Shown here: positions 27,036-36,073 of the stretch, in pieces
How positions within the stretch are numbered: the stretch's first letter is position 1
How the letters are laid out: the number at the start of each line of letters is the position of its first letter
Assembly (NCBI GenBank): GCA_958296245.1
Contig: OY282458.1
Location: 124,001-188,000, forward strand
Reading direction: 5' to 3'
DNA length: 64,000 bases
DNA from: an uncultured Dehalococcoidia bacterium
Lineage (GTDB): Bacteria > Chloroflexota > Dehalococcoidia > Lucifugimonadales > G958296245
Program-made: the position numbers and the translations under genes
Notes under the pieces: model-generated
Database searches by the model: none
What the model was told of the DNA's origin: nothing
The model's input: only the letters and a program-made list of their open reading frames with translations

Positions 27036-27676
27036 TCGGGTTCATAGGCGGCACCGGTCCCGAAGGGCGCGGCCTGAGTCTCAGGTTCGCCATGGCGGGT
27101 GAGGACGTCCTCGTGGGGTCTCGGGACGCGGGGCGGGCCGTGGAGGCCGCCTCGAAGGTCGCGCGGCGGAAGGTCTCGGGAAAGGTGTCCGGGGCCCTCA
27201 ACGTAGAGGTGGCCAGGCGGGCGGACCTCGTGTTCGTGACCGTGCCTTACGAGGGCCAGCGCGCGGCGCTGGAGGCCCTGAGAGGACATCTGGCAGGCAA
27301 GGTAGTGGTGGACGCAGTCGCGCCCGTCAGGTTCGAGGGGGGCGCGGCCCGCGCGGTCGCCGTGGCCTCCGGGTCCGCGGCGCAGGAAGCGCAGGCGCTG
27401 CTGCCGGAGTCCAACGTAGTCGCGGCGTTCCAGACCGTCAGCGCCCGCGACCTGCTGAATCCTACCGTTTCCATCGACTCGGACGTTGTAGTGTGTGCGG
27501 ACGACGCTCACGCGAAGCGGCGGGTGATGGCGCTGGCGGAGACGATCCGAGGCGTCAGGGCAGTGGACGGGGGCGGACTAGCAAACGCGCGGTACGTCGA
27601 AGGCGTCACCGCACTGCTGCTGAACGTCAACCGCATCTACAAGGCGCGGGCCGCCATCAAGATCGTCGGGATATGA
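27032..27676 (+). CDS. npdG: NADPH-dependent F420 reductase (F420:NADP oxidoreductase)
   Basis: This enzyme passes hydride between coenzyme F420 and NADP. The 214-residue protein has an N-terminal Rossmann motif IGFIGGTGPEGRGLSLRFA where the TGPEGRGLS loop is characteristic, VLVGSRDAGRA for the NADP 2'-phosphate, VFVTVPYEGQRAAL, and a C-terminal helix region VEGVTALLLNVNRIYK. The start is GTG 27032, overlapping the previous stop. It implies F420 in this organism, though no cofactor genes are in the window. Confidence 0.88.
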   Translation: MIGFIGGTGPEGRGLSLRFAMAGEDVLVGSRDAGRAVEAASKVARRKVSGKVSGALNVEVARRADLVFVTVPYEGQRAALEALRGHLAGKVVVDAVAPVRFEGGAARAVAVASGSAAQEAQALLPESNVVAAFQTVSARDLLNPTVSIDSDVVVCADDAHAKRRVMALAETIRGVRAVDGGGLANARYVEGVTALLLNVNRIYKARAAIKIVGI

Positions 27677-27705
27677 GGGGTCTCCTCCCGGCGCAGGGAG
27701 AAAGA

Positions 27706-29076
27706 TTGAGGGTCATCACCCTTCTTGCGGGTCTGGCAATCGCCGCATCCATCCTGGGAGGCGCTGCGCCGGCGGCCGGCCACGCGCCGACGGCGGCGAT
27801 CCGCGTGGTGTCCAGCGACCACGAGATAAGGTTCCCCTCCGAGATCGTGTTCAAGCTGATCGCCGAGGCCTCGGCCCCCATCACGCAGGTGACGCTCTAC
27901 TACCGCCTGTCGGGCGGCGACGTGAGGATCTACGGTTACCCCGACTTCACGGCCGGCACTCGGGTAACGGCAGACTTCTCGCTCAAGACCGGCGGCGCAA
28001 ACCACCTGCCGCCGGGCGTGGACGTCGAATACCACTACGAGATCGTCGACTCGGACGGGAACGTGATGGCGACGCCCACCGCAACGATCGAGTACAAGGA
28101 CACGCGTTTCTCGTGGCGGCGGGTCGAGACGGGGAATCTCACCGTGCTGTACCACGACCTGCCGACGCCCCGCGTGGAGTCGGTTGCGGGCAGGGTCGCC
28201 GCGCGCCTTGAAGAGGTCAAGGCAACCTTCGGGCTAGAGTCGGCGCCTCCCTTGAAGGCGGTCCTCGTCAACGGGCGCCATGAGGCTCGGCAGGCGTTCC
28301 CTTTCGTCAGCGGTGCGGCTACGCGGGGACACTTCTTCGGCGGTTTCGCATACGACGAGTTCGACCTGTTCGTACTGGCGGGACTGTGGGAGGACGGAAT
28401 GGTGCACGAGCTGGCGCACCTCCTACTGGACGAGGCCGTAAGCTCGCCGATGGGCATCGTACCGGACTGGTTGAACGAGGGGTTGGCAACCTACTTCGAG
28501 CGCGGAGCGGGGGACGGGCCTCTCCTCCTCAGGGCGGCCAAGAACGGGGACCTGCTGAGACTCCACGGCATGAACAGCGTCCCCGGGCGGCCCCACGACA
28601 TAGCCCTCTTCTACGAGCAGTCCCGCAGCATAGTCGAACACATGCTCTCCGCCTACGGGCGTGAGAAGATGACCGCGCTGCTGAGCGCCATCGACGACGG
28701 CTTAGGCATCGACTCGGCCCTGCGCCGGGTGTACGGCTTCGAGCGCGGCGGGCTGGAGGCGAAGTGGGCGGCGCGCTACGGCGTCATCCTGCCGGAGAGG
28801 GCAGTCGTGGAGCAGAGGACGCCCCGTCACGCGGAAACGGCGGTCGACGCGCCTCTCGTGTTCGAGTCGCCGCTGAAGACAGAGCCCCCGGTACCCGCCG
28901 CCCCTGCCGCGGCGGAGCCTGCGCCCAGCGCGGCGGAAGCGCCTGCCCCGCAGAGCGCCTCCCGCGCCGAGCCATTGAACGCAGTAGGTCTGACCGCCGG
29001 CGCTGCGCTGCTGGCAGCCCTAGCGGCGTCCGTGGCGGTGGGCGCAGCCGTGGCGCGCCGCAGACGCGCCCGGTAG
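27706..29076 (+). CDS. Surface-anchored gluzincin metalloprotease-like protein
   Basis: This protein is predicted to be secreted and anchored. It has an N-terminal signal (RVITLLAGLAIAASILGGAA), a beta-sandwich-like ectodomain of about 150 residues, then MVHELAHLLLDE with HExxH and PDWLNEGLATYFE providing the third zinc ligand. A Pro/Ala-rich stalk and a C-terminal membrane helix ending in RRRRAR follow. The start is uncertain: TTG 27706 has GGAGAAAG upstream; ATG 27673 overlaps the npdG stop as ATGA and would add 11 residues. The substrate is unknown. Confidence 0.78.
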   Translation: MRVITLLAGLAIAASILGGAAPAAGHAPTAAIRVVSSDHEIRFPSEIVFKLIAEASAPITQVTLYYRLSGGDVRIYGYPDFTAGTRVTADFSLKTGGANHLPPGVDVEYHYEIVDSDGNVMATPTATIEYKDTRFSWRRVETGNLTVLYHDLPTPRVESVAGRVAARLEEVKATFGLESAPPLKAVLVNGRHEARQAFPFVSGAATRGHFFGGFAYDEFDLFVLAGLWEDGMVHELAHLLLDEAVSSPMGIVPDWLNEGLATYFERGAGDGPLLLRAAKNGDLLRLHGMNSVPGRPHDIALFYEQSRSIVEHMLSAYGREKMTALLSAIDDGLGIDSALRRVYGFERGGLEAKWAARYGVILPERAVVEQRTPRHAETAVDAPLVFESPLKTEPPVPAAPAAAEPAPSAAEAPAPQSASRAEPLNAVGLTAGAALLAALAASVAVGAAVARRRRAR

Positions 29077-29212
29077 CCGGTCGCAGGAACTCCACGCTCC
29101 CGAGGCAGGCGCGCCCTTCGCCGGCGAATTATGCCCGATTCCGTCGTTGTCCCTCTCGCCCTCGTGACGCGGCAATTGGACCCAAGGGTCTGAGTTGGGC
29201 GTCAAACGGCGG

Positions 29213-29234
29213 CGTTAGCAGGCTTCTGCTAACG
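29213..29234. terminator. Perfect palindromic hairpin at the lepA stop
   Basis: CGTTAGCAG and CTGCTAACG form a 9-bp stem with a 4-nt loop, and the lepA stop codon lies inside it. There is no strong T-run on either side. It may end lepA transcription or be part of the recurrent post-stop motif. Confidence 0.45.
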
Positions 29235-31100
29235 CTCTACCTTGAGCATACTCAGAAACGCCTCCTGCGGTATCTCCACCCGGCCGACGCGCTTCATTCG
29301 CCTCTTGCCCTCGGCTTGCCTCTCCAGAAGCTTGCGCTTCCGGGTCACGTCTCCCCCGTAGCACTTGGCTAGGACGTTCTTCCTGAGGGCCCTGATGGTC
29401 TCCCTGGCCATGATGCGGCTGCCGACGGCCGCCTGCACCGGCACCTCGAAGAGCTGGCGCGGTATCAGGTCCTTGAGACGCGAGACCAACTCCCTGCCCT
29501 TGGTGGAGGCGAGGTCGCGGTGGACTATGAGCGACAACGCGTCCACCGGCTCGCCGTTCACCAGAATGTCGAGCCTGACCAGCTTGTCGGCCCGGTATTC
29601 GGAGACGGAGTAGTCCATGGAAGCGTACCCTTGGGTCTTCGACTTTAGTTGGTCGTAGAAGTCGACGAGCATCTCCGACAAGGGCATGCGCAACTCGATG
29701 AGTACCCGGGGGGTGGCGGCCGGCCCCTGCAGGTCCCGCAACTGCGCCGAGCCGTTGCCGCTCCGGGTCCCGTCGGACAATCCCGCCTGTATGTATTCCA
29801 TGCGAACGTACTCGCCCCGCCTGCCCTTGACCAGTTCGATGAGCACGCCGATGTAGGCCGATGGGGCTATGACCGTAAGGTCCACCCACGGCTCCTGTAC
29901 CTCTGCCAGCCGGTCTTGGGGCGGGAGAGACGACGGGTTGTCTACGCCGTGCGTCTCGCCGTCCGTCGTGACGACTCTATAGGCGACGCTTGGCGAAGTG
30001 GCCAGCAGCGTCAACTCGTACTCGCGCTCCAGCCTCTCTTGGACCACGTCCATGTGCAGCAGTCCGAGGAATCCGCAGCGGAACCCCGATCCGAGCGCCG
30101 TCGAGCTTTCAGGCTCGAAGGTCAGGGCCGCGTCGTTGAGGCTAAGCTTCTCCAGCGAGTCGCGCAGGTCGCCGTAGTCCTCGCCGTCCGCCGGGTAGAG
30201 GCCCGCGAACACCATGGGCTTGAGCGGTCTATACCGGCTGAGCGGCTCGATAGCCCCGCCCCGGGCCAGGGTGATCGTGTCTCCGACAGGCGCTTCGCCC
30301 ACCGCCTTCAGCCCGGTCGCGATGTAGCCAACCTGACCGGCGGCGAGAGCGTCGACGCGCGTCGGGCTCGGCCTGAAACAGCCGATCTCCAGTATGTCGC
30401 TCTCCGCTCCGGCGGCCATCACCCTCAGCCTGCTGTTGTGGCTGACCGAGCCGTCCACGACCCGAACGTAGGCGACTACGCCCTTATATGGATCGTACTT
30501 GGAGTCGAAGATGAGGGCCCGCAACGGCAGGGAGGCGTCGGCCCTTGGCGGCGGGACCCGATCGACGATGGCTTGCAACACAAGATCGACGCCGGTCCCG
30601 TCCTTGGCCGACGCGAAGACCATCTCTTCGCGGGTGAACCCGAATGCCTGCTCGACCTCCTGAGCGACCCGCTCGGGCTCGGCTGCGTCTAGGTCGATCT
30701 TGTTGACGACCGGGATGATCTCCAGGTCGTTTTCCAGCGCCAGGTAGACGTTAGCCAGCGTCTGAGCCTGGATGCCCTGCGCGGCGTCCACGACGAGGAG
30801 GGCGCCCTCACATGCCGCCAGGCTGCGGGACACCTCGTATGAGAAGTCGACGTGGCCGGGCGTGTCTATGAGGTTGAGCTGATACGTGACGCCGGAGGCG
30901 TCGTCGTATTCGAGGCGGACGGCCTGCGCCTTGATCGTGATCCCACGCTCACGTTCTAGGTCCATGGTGTCCAACACCTGCTCGACCATCTCGCGCGCCG
31001 TGAGGGCCCCGGTATGCTCCAGCAAGCGGTCGGCGAGTGTCGACTTGCCATGGTCGACGTGCGCGATGATGCAGAAGTTCCTGACCTGCTGCGGATCCAT
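29229..31100 (-). CDS. lepA: Elongation factor 4 (back-translocating GTPase)
   Basis: This ribosome-bound GTPase helps biogenesis and recovery of stalled translation. The 623-residue protein from ATG 31098-31100 ([10 protein letters not shown]) has G1 [10 protein letters not shown]2 [11 protein letters not shown]3 DTPGHVDF and G4 NKID. LepA-specific elements are the C-terminal domain with [21 protein letters not shown]. Length matches family (about 600). The open frame extends eight codons upstream without a better ribosome site. Confidence 0.96.
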   Translation of the reverse strand: MDPQQVRNFCIIAHVDHGKSTLADRLLEHTGALTAREMVEQVLDTMDLERERGITIKAQAVRLEYDDASGVTYQLNLIDTPGHVDFSYEVSRSLAACEGALLVVDAAQGIQAQTLANVYLALENDLEIIPVVNKIDLDAAEPERVAQEVEQAFGFTREEMVFASAKDGTGVDLVLQAIVDRVPPPRADASLPLRALIFDSKYDPYKGVVAYVRVVDGSVSHNSRLRVMAAGAESDILEIGCFRPSPTRVDALAAGQVGYIATGLKAVGEAPVGDTITLARGGAIEPLSRYRPLKPMVFAGLYPADGEDYGDLRDSLEKLSLNDAALTFEPESSTALGSGFRCGFLGLLHMDVVQERLEREYELTLLATSPSVAYRVVTTDGETHGVDNPSSLPPQDRLAEVQEPWVDLTVIAPSAYIGVLIELVKGRRGEYVRMEYIQAGLSDGTRSGNGSAQLRDLQGPAATPRVLIELRMPLSEMLVDFYDQLKSKTQGYASMDYSVSEYRADKLVRLDILVNGEPVDALSLIVHRDLASTKGRELVSRLKDLIPRQLFEVPVQAAVGSRIMARETIRALRKNVLAKCYGGDVTRKRKLLERQAEGKRRMKRVGRVEIPQEAFLSMLKVER

Positions 31101-31244
31101 AGCTTCGATGGTAGCACAGCGCATTCCGTTCGGAGAACTACTACCGCAAGCGCGTGTCTCCTGTTCCCGGCGTGTGTCAGGAGGGGTTGGGGGAGGGCCC
31201 TTACAGGTTCGCAGGAATTGGGGGCGTTGAGAATACCTGGCCGC

Positions 31245-32096
31245 TCATTGAGGAATTGCGCGGCCAAGCTTGTAGCCGAGGAAGCTATACTCGCCCCATT
31301 GGTCGAAGTGCGCGTCGATCTCGCTCTCAGCGAGTCCGTACTGCTCCGAGCAGAAACGGCGGACCTCGGAGTCAACCGGCACCCTGCTGAAGTCGTGAAG
31401 CAGCATCGACGCGTGCCCCGCGGCATAGGGGCCGATGCCCCTGATACGCAGCAGGCCGGCGTAGCCGATCGCCTCTTCGCAGCCCCTGCCAGCCTCGTCC
31501 ATCAGCCCGCGGTCAAGCAACGTCTGCGTAGCTTCGTAAAGAACGCGAGACCTGAACCCCATGCGGACACCGCCGACCAGTGCGTCGAGGCCCGCATCGA
31601 GGACCTGCTTGGGGTCCGGGAATAAGCCGCCGCCGACCTCATAGACCAACCCCTTTGACATACGGACCGTACCTGCCCACGACGTGTTGATCGTACAGAC
31701 CGTCTTGGCGAAGTCCTCATAGAAGGTGCTGCAACGGAGGAATCGACCGCCGCCGGCCTCAATGCGCCTGGCTATGGCTGGGTCGATTCGCCGGGCAGTC
31801 TCCAGGGACGGCGCCGGGTCCCAACGGACCGAGAGCCAGCGCTCGACAATCGCCCGGGCCTCGTCTATACCCCGCTGATCGGATACGCCGTCAAGCTCTA
31901 TGCGAAGCTCAGTCGGCCCCGTCTGGCCTACGGCTATGGCGGCGACGGCCCCCGAGGGGAGCCGGTCCGTGCGCGATAGACGCGCACGGCAGCTATCCCA
32001 ATGCCATGGCGCGAGGTGGACCCATCCATGACTCTCAACGGTCGCGGTGATCGAGAGCTTGTGGGGAGAAGCGAATGTCAGGACGGTCTGCGGCAT
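31245..32096 (-). CDS. HhH-GPD DNA glycosylase (base excision repair)
   Basis: This 283-residue protein belongs to the helix-hairpin-helix glycosylase superfamily. The C-terminal half holds the hairpin LLRIRGIGPYAAGHASMLL and the catalytic Asp in VPVDSEV. The N-terminal half is a TATA-box-like fold as in AlkA/OGG1. It lacks the OGG1-type Lys before GIG and has no Fe-S cysteine cluster. It therefore looks nearer to alkyl-adenine (AlkA-like) glycosylases than to EndoIII; exact base specificity is not known. It has a short gap to lepA. Confidence 0.75.
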   Translation of the reverse strand: MPQTVLTFASPHKLSITATVESHGWVHLAPWHWDSCRARLSRTDRLPSGAVAAIAVGQTGPTELRIELDGVSDQRGIDEARAIVERWLSVRWDPAPSLETARRIDPAIARRIEAGGGRFLRCSTFYEDFAKTVCTINTSWAGTVRMSKGLVYEVGGGLFPDPKQVLDAGLDALVGGVRMGFRSRVLYEATQTLLDRGLMDEAGRGCEEAIGYAGLLRIRGIGPYAAGHASMLLHDFSRVPVDSEVRRFCSEQYGLAESEIDAHFDQWGEYSFLGYKLGRAIPQ

Positions 32097-32321
32097 GGCT
32101 TTGGTGGAGACGCTGCGATGGTCCCAGCAGGCGGCAAGGGGGTTTCGCCCCTCTGCGCGCCTCGTATTTCCGCCTTACGTAGCTGTTGGTATCAATCCAG
32201 GCTTTGGGATGATTATTTTAGTGTATCCGAGCCGGTCAAAGTTCGGTATGGGTCCGACCGATGTGGTACCATGCCGTCCAGATTTCATGCAGCGGATTCC
32301 ACGGATGGAGGGCTACGTACC

Positions 32322-32762
32322 ATGGCGGCAACTCGGCGAGCGGAGGCTACCTGGGAAGGCGACCTGATAACCGGCAGCGGGATCGTTAGCGCCGTCAGTA
32401 GCCGCGGTTTCACGGACCTGCCGGTATCCTGGGCGGCCAGGACGGAGGAGCCGGGCGGCAAGACCAGCCCCGAGGAGCTCGTCGCCGCGGCTCACGCTTC
32501 CTGCTACTGCATGGCTCTCTCAGCCGGCCTCGGACGCGCGGGGACTCCGCCGAAGAGGTTGGAGGTAAGCGCAACGGTGACCTTCGAGCAGGTCACGGGC
32601 GGGTTCAAGGTCGCGTCGAGCGCTCTGACGGTACGGGGCGTCGTCCCTGGCGTCGACGACGCAGGGTTCCGTAAGGCCGCCGAGGCGGCGAAGGACGGCT
32701 GCCCCATCTCCGGGGCCCTCAAGGGCAACGTGGAGCTAAGCGTCGACGCCGCGCTTGCGTAA
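32322..32762 (+). CDS. OsmC-family peroxiredoxin
   Basis: This 146-residue protein likely reduces organic hydroperoxides. Conserved parts are KTSPEELVAAAHASCYCMALS with the peroxidatic cysteine (C61; an extra C63 is present) and AKDGCPIS with C127. ATG 32322 is chosen over an upstream open frame because GGAGGG lies about 10 nt before it and the family begins there. It sits 77 nt before another redox gene, the Sec-type redoxin. Confidence 0.9.
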   Translation: MAATRRAEATWEGDLITGSGIVSAVSSRGFTDLPVSWAARTEEPGGKTSPEELVAAAHASCYCMALSAGLGRAGTPPKRLEVSATVTFEQVTGGFKVASSALTVRGVVPGVDDAGFRKAAEAAKDGCPISGALKGNVELSVDAALA

Positions 32763-32839
32763 GCCCCATCCGTACGCCAGCGTTCGCGCCCTACAAATCG
32801 AGGCAGGGCGCGTTCGGGTTCCTATGGTAGACTGGCCTT

Positions 32840-34009
32840 ATGGTAAGAGTTGTTACGCTGCTGGCATGGGTGCTTGTACTCGCGGTATCTGCCGCCTGTG
32901 CCAGAACGGATGAGGCCGACGACCTCGCAAGCAGGCAGGTTCGCCCTGACGTAACCGCCGCCGCGCCTGCCCCGACCAACACGGCCACCGCCGTACCCGA
33001 CTCGCCCACCCCGACCAACACGGCCACCGCCGTACCCGACTCGCCCACCCCGACCAACACGGCCACCGCCGTACCCGACTCGCCCACCCCAACCAACACG
33101 GCCACCGCCGTACCCGACTCGCCCACCCCAACCAACACGGCCACCGCCGTACCCGACTCGCCTACACCGACCAACACGGCCACCGCCGTACCCGACTCGC
33201 CTACACCGACCAACACGGCCACCGCCGTGCCTAACACGCCCATACCCGACTCGCCTACTTCGGCCAACACGACCTCCGCCGCGCCTGACTCGCCTACCCC
33301 AACCAACACGGCCACCGCCGTGCCTAACACACCCACCCCAACCAACACGGCCACCGCCGTGCCTAACACGCCCACCCCGACCAACACGGCCACCGCCGTG
33401 CCTAACACACCCACCCCAACCAACACGGCCACCGCCGTGCCTAACACGCCCACCCCAACCAACACGGCCACCGCCGTGCCTAACACGCCTACCCCGACCA
33501 ACACGGCCACCGCCGTGCCTGAGCCGACTATGGCCGCCGTATCGGTCGGCTCTGACGTCGGGGATACAGCCCCGGGATTTACGCTCGCGGCGGCGGCAGG
33601 ACCCGAGGGGTCGCTGGAGTCCTACAGGGGCGACAAGAACGTGTTGCTGGTCTTCTATCGGGCGTTCTGGTGAACCTACTGCCGGGCTCAGCTCGTCGAG
33701 CTGACAGACGTTTACGGAGAGATCCAAGCCTCAAACGCGGAGGTTCTGGCGGTCAGCGTCGATAACCTTAGCGGCGCGGCCCGAGTGGTCGAGCAGTTGA
33801 ACATCCCCTTCCCCATCCTGTACGACCCCTCGCGAGAAGTACCGGAGGCATACGGCGTCTACAATCTCTTGGGCGACCGTCTGGCCACGCCGTCCACGTT
33901 CATTGTGGATATGAACGGGGTCATCAAGTGGAAGTACGTCGGCAGCTCTATAGGCGACCGGGCCTCCATTCCCGAGCTCCTCGAGCAACTAGCAGATATA
34001 GAAGGGTGA
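32840..34009 (+). CDS. AhpC/TSA-type redoxin lipoprotein with in-frame TGA (probable selenoprotein)
   Basis: The product would be 389 residues if TGA 33671-33673 is read as selenocysteine (Sec278). The N-terminus (VVTLLAWVLVLAVSAAC) looks like a lipoprotein signal with Cys20. Residues about 46-227 are 14 Thr/Pro-rich repeats. From about 234 a thioredoxin-fold redoxin follows: GDTAPGFTL, VLLVFYRAFW, then U-T-Y-C-RAQLVEL. After the TGA the frame continues with TPSTFIVDMNGVIKWKYVGS to a TGA at 34007. In relatives the U position is Cys. No ribosome site precedes the ATG; a possible extended -10 (TGGTAGACT) 7 nt upstream suggests a leaderless mRNA. A nonsense mutation is the main alternative. Confidence 0.8.
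32975..33520 (+). repeat. 39-bp coding tandem repeat (14 units) forming a Thr/Pro stalk
   Basis: The units encode TNTATAVPDSPTP in the first half and TNTATAVPNTPTP in the second half, with one degenerate unit (NTTSAAPDSPTP) at the junction. The last unit is partial. The repeats place the redoxin domain at a distance from the membrane. Confidence 0.92.
33674..33704 (+). promoter_or_regulatory. Candidate bacterial SECIS element
   Basis: Directly after TGA 33671-33673, TCAGCTC (33688-33694) pairs perfectly with GAGCTGA (33698-33704) around the loop GTC (33695-33697). The loop starts with G and lies 21 nt after the TGA. Known bacterial SECIS elements have a short apical loop with an early G, 16-37 nt after the UGA. 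This fits, but a 7-bp hairpin can occur by chance in GC-rich DNA. Confidence 0.65.
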
Positions 34010-34109
34010 GACGGGCGCCTCGGAGAGTGTACCGCCCTTTCTACTCCGGTGAGGGCTCCGCTCCTCTACACACCCCGTATTCCCGCAGCCTGTCTAGATT
34101 CCTCAGATG

Positions 34110-34237
34110 TTCCCCCTTCTGGCAGGGGGTTCGAGGGCTGTGCCCCCAGTTACCAAGGGGTGGGTGGGGATCGAAAGATGTCTGCTCTATCGGGGCTGCG
34201 CCAGTCGAAGAGGCCCCCACGAAGTCTGAACAGTAAC
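34110..34237 (+). repeat. Dispersed TIR element, copy G (left end lost)
   Basis: The core is altered (GGGTTCGAGGGCTGTGCCCCC), then CAAGGGGTGGGTGGGGATC, CTGCGCCAGTCGAAGAGG, and the right terminal repeat CCACGAAGTCTGAACAGT (34218-34235). It ends 17 nt before the promoter of the ThDP gene. Confidence 0.75.
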
Positions 34238-34253
34238 GGAGCATCCATCCCCG

Positions 34254-34283
34254 TTGTCTGCGAAATGGCCGCCAAGCTATAAT
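34254..34283 (+). promoter_or_regulatory. Sigma-70-like promoter
   Basis: TTGTCT (34254-34259), an 18-nt spacer, and TATAAT (34278-34283), 32 nt before the ThDP enzyme start. Confidence 0.6.
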
Positions 34284-34315
34284 GAGCTACCGATACCCCA
34301 GACGAGGAGACCCGC

Positions 34316-35953
34316 ATGGACGGCGACACGGCAATAGCAAGGATACTCAAGGCGGAAGGCGTCGAATGGATGGCATGCTTCCCGGCCCAGACGCTGATAG
34401 ACAAGGCCGCCCAAGAAGGGATACGCCCCATCATGTGCAGGCAGGAACGCGCCGGCGTTAACATCGCCGACGGCTTCAGCCGCATCATGAACGGCAAGAA
34501 GATCGGGGTCTTCACGATGCAGCGCGGCCCCGGCGCCGAGAACGCCTTTGGCGGCGTGGCGCAGGCTTTCGCCGACTCGGTCCCTCTACTGCTCCTACCG
34601 GGGGGGCACGAACGGGCGAGGATCGGCGTGCCGCCGGGGTTCGATTCGGTGAGTCACTACGCCGGCGTCACCAAGTGGACGGGCCACGTCAACCTCGTGG
34701 AGCGCATACCCGAGATGATGGGCAGGGCCTTCAGCCAGCTCAAGCACGGCAGGCGCGGCCCCGTAATGCTGGAGATCCCCAGCGACGTGGCCGACCAGGA
34801 GTACCCCGGCCGCTTCCAGTACACGCCGGTTAGGGAACTCCGGTCGGGCGCCGACCCCGACGACGTCCGCGACCTGATCGCCGCCATGCTGAAGGCCGAG
34901 TGCCCCATCGTGAACGCGGGGCAAGGCGTCCTCTACGCCGAGGCCACAGGCGAACTCCTGGAGTTCGCCGAGCTGATCAACGTACCCGTACTGACGACCC
35001 TGGCGGGCAAGAGCGCCTTCCCGGAGAACCACCGCCTCGCCCTGGGTACGGGCGCCCACACGAGCACGTTGATGGTCGACCATTTCCTTAAGGAGACCGA
35101 CTTCGTGCTGGGGATGGGCACCAGTTTCACCATATCCGGCTTCAATGCCCCGATGCCTCCGGGCGTGACGCTGGCCCATTCCACCAACTGCGCCGAAGAC
35201 CTGAATAAAGACTACCGGGTCAGCCACGGCGCCGTGGGCGACGCCAAGGTCGTGCTTCGTCAGATGATCGAGGAGGTCAAACGTCAGGTGGGAGAGCATG
35301 GCCGCGGAGACGAAAAGGGGGTTGCCGCCGAGATCCGCAGGGTCAGGGCCGAGTTCATGGCGGAGTGGGGCCCCAGACTCGACTCCGACGAGGTGCCAAT
35401 CAGCCCGTACAGGGTCATCAAGGAACTCTCCGGGGCCCTGGACGTACCGAACTCCATAGTCACCCATGACTCCGGGTATCCCCGCGACCAGATGGTGCCG
35501 TTCTGGGAGACGGTTTCCCCGAGAGGCTACCTCGGTTGGGGCAAATCGACGCAATTGGGGTACGGCCTCGGATTGGCGATCGGCGCCAAGCTCGCGGCGC
35601 CTGACAAGCAGGTCGTCAACGTCATGGGCGACGCCGCTTTCGGCATGGCCGGCATGGATGTCGAAACCGCCGTCCGCTCCGAGATCCCAATACTGACGGT
35701 CATCCTGAACAACGGGGTGATGACCCACTACCGGGACCATATGCCCTATGCGTCCGAGCGCTGGGGGAGCAACCGCCTGGGCGGCGACTACGCCAAGGTC
35801 GCGGAGGGGCTGGGCGCCTACGCCGAGAAGGTCGATACCCCTGACCAGGTCGGCCCCGCCCTCCGGCGCGGCCTAGACGCCAACGAGACCGGCCGGCCGG
35901 CCGTCCTAGAGTTGATCACCAAAGAGGAGGAGGCCGTCCCCAGTTTCTGGTAA
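34316..35953 (+). CDS. Thiamine pyrophosphate-dependent enzyme (acetolactate synthase-like)
   Basis: This 545-residue ThDP enzyme has the three-domain layout of the acetolactate synthase/decarboxylase family. The catalytic Glu is E44 in CRQERAGVNIADGFSR. The middle domain follows. The C-terminal ThDP-binding motif is GDAAFGMAGMDVETAV at about residue 438 with ILNN 25-30 residues later. It lacks a neighbouring small IlvH subunit and carries variations in active-site loops, so biosynthetic acetolactate formation is doubtful. A catabolic decarboxylase or carboligase is possible. GAGGAG precedes the ATG. Confidence 0.85.
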   Translation: MDGDTAIARILKAEGVEWMACFPAQTLIDKAAQEGIRPIMCRQERAGVNIADGFSRIMNGKKIGVFTMQRGPGAENAFGGVAQAFADSVPLLLLPGGHERARIGVPPGFDSVSHYAGVTKWTGHVNLVERIPEMMGRAFSQLKHGRRGPVMLEIPSDVADQEYPGRFQYTPVRELRSGADPDDVRDLIAAMLKAECPIVNAGQGVLYAEATGELLEFAELINVPVLTTLAGKSAFPENHRLALGTGAHTSTLMVDHFLKETDFVLGMGTSFTISGFNAPMPPGVTLAHSTNCAEDLNKDYRVSHGAVGDAKVVLRQMIEEVKRQVGEHGRGDEKGVAAEIRRVRAEFMAEWGPRLDSDEVPISPYRVIKELSGALDVPNSIVTHDSGYPRDQMVPFWETVSPRGYLGWGKSTQLGYGLGLAIGAKLAAPDKQVVNVMGDAAFGMAGMDVETAVRSEIPILTVILNNGVMTHYRDHMPYASERWGSNRLGGDYAKVAEGLGAYAEKVDTPDQVGPALRRGLDANETGRPAVLELITKEEEAVPSFW

Positions 35954-35991
35954 GGCAGACCCGTCCCGGCAGGCGCGCTGCGAATGGTTTC

Positions 35992-36021
35992 TTGACACCC
36001 CCCGTCCGCGGCGGCTAGGAT
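35992..36021 (+). promoter_or_regulatory. Sigma-70-like promoter
   Basis: A consensus TTGACA (35992-35997), an 18-nt spacer, and TAGGAT (36016-36021), 53 nt before the small membrane protein gene. Confidence 0.6.
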
Positions 36022-36073
36022 TCAAACTGAAGGTGATGCATCTTCACAGAGCACCGCATACCATCAAGCAGCT

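Noticed and set aside
32791-33510. Long hydrophobic frame on the minus strand (GVGVLGTAVAVLV repeats)
   Set aside because: It is the antisense of the 39-bp Thr/Pro repeat; the composition comes from the repeat and no family signature exists.
33785-34009. Separate short gene starting MVEQLNIPF
   Set aside because: It is the in-frame C-terminal part of the redoxin after the TGA; it lacks a ribosome site and would be half a thioredoxin fold.
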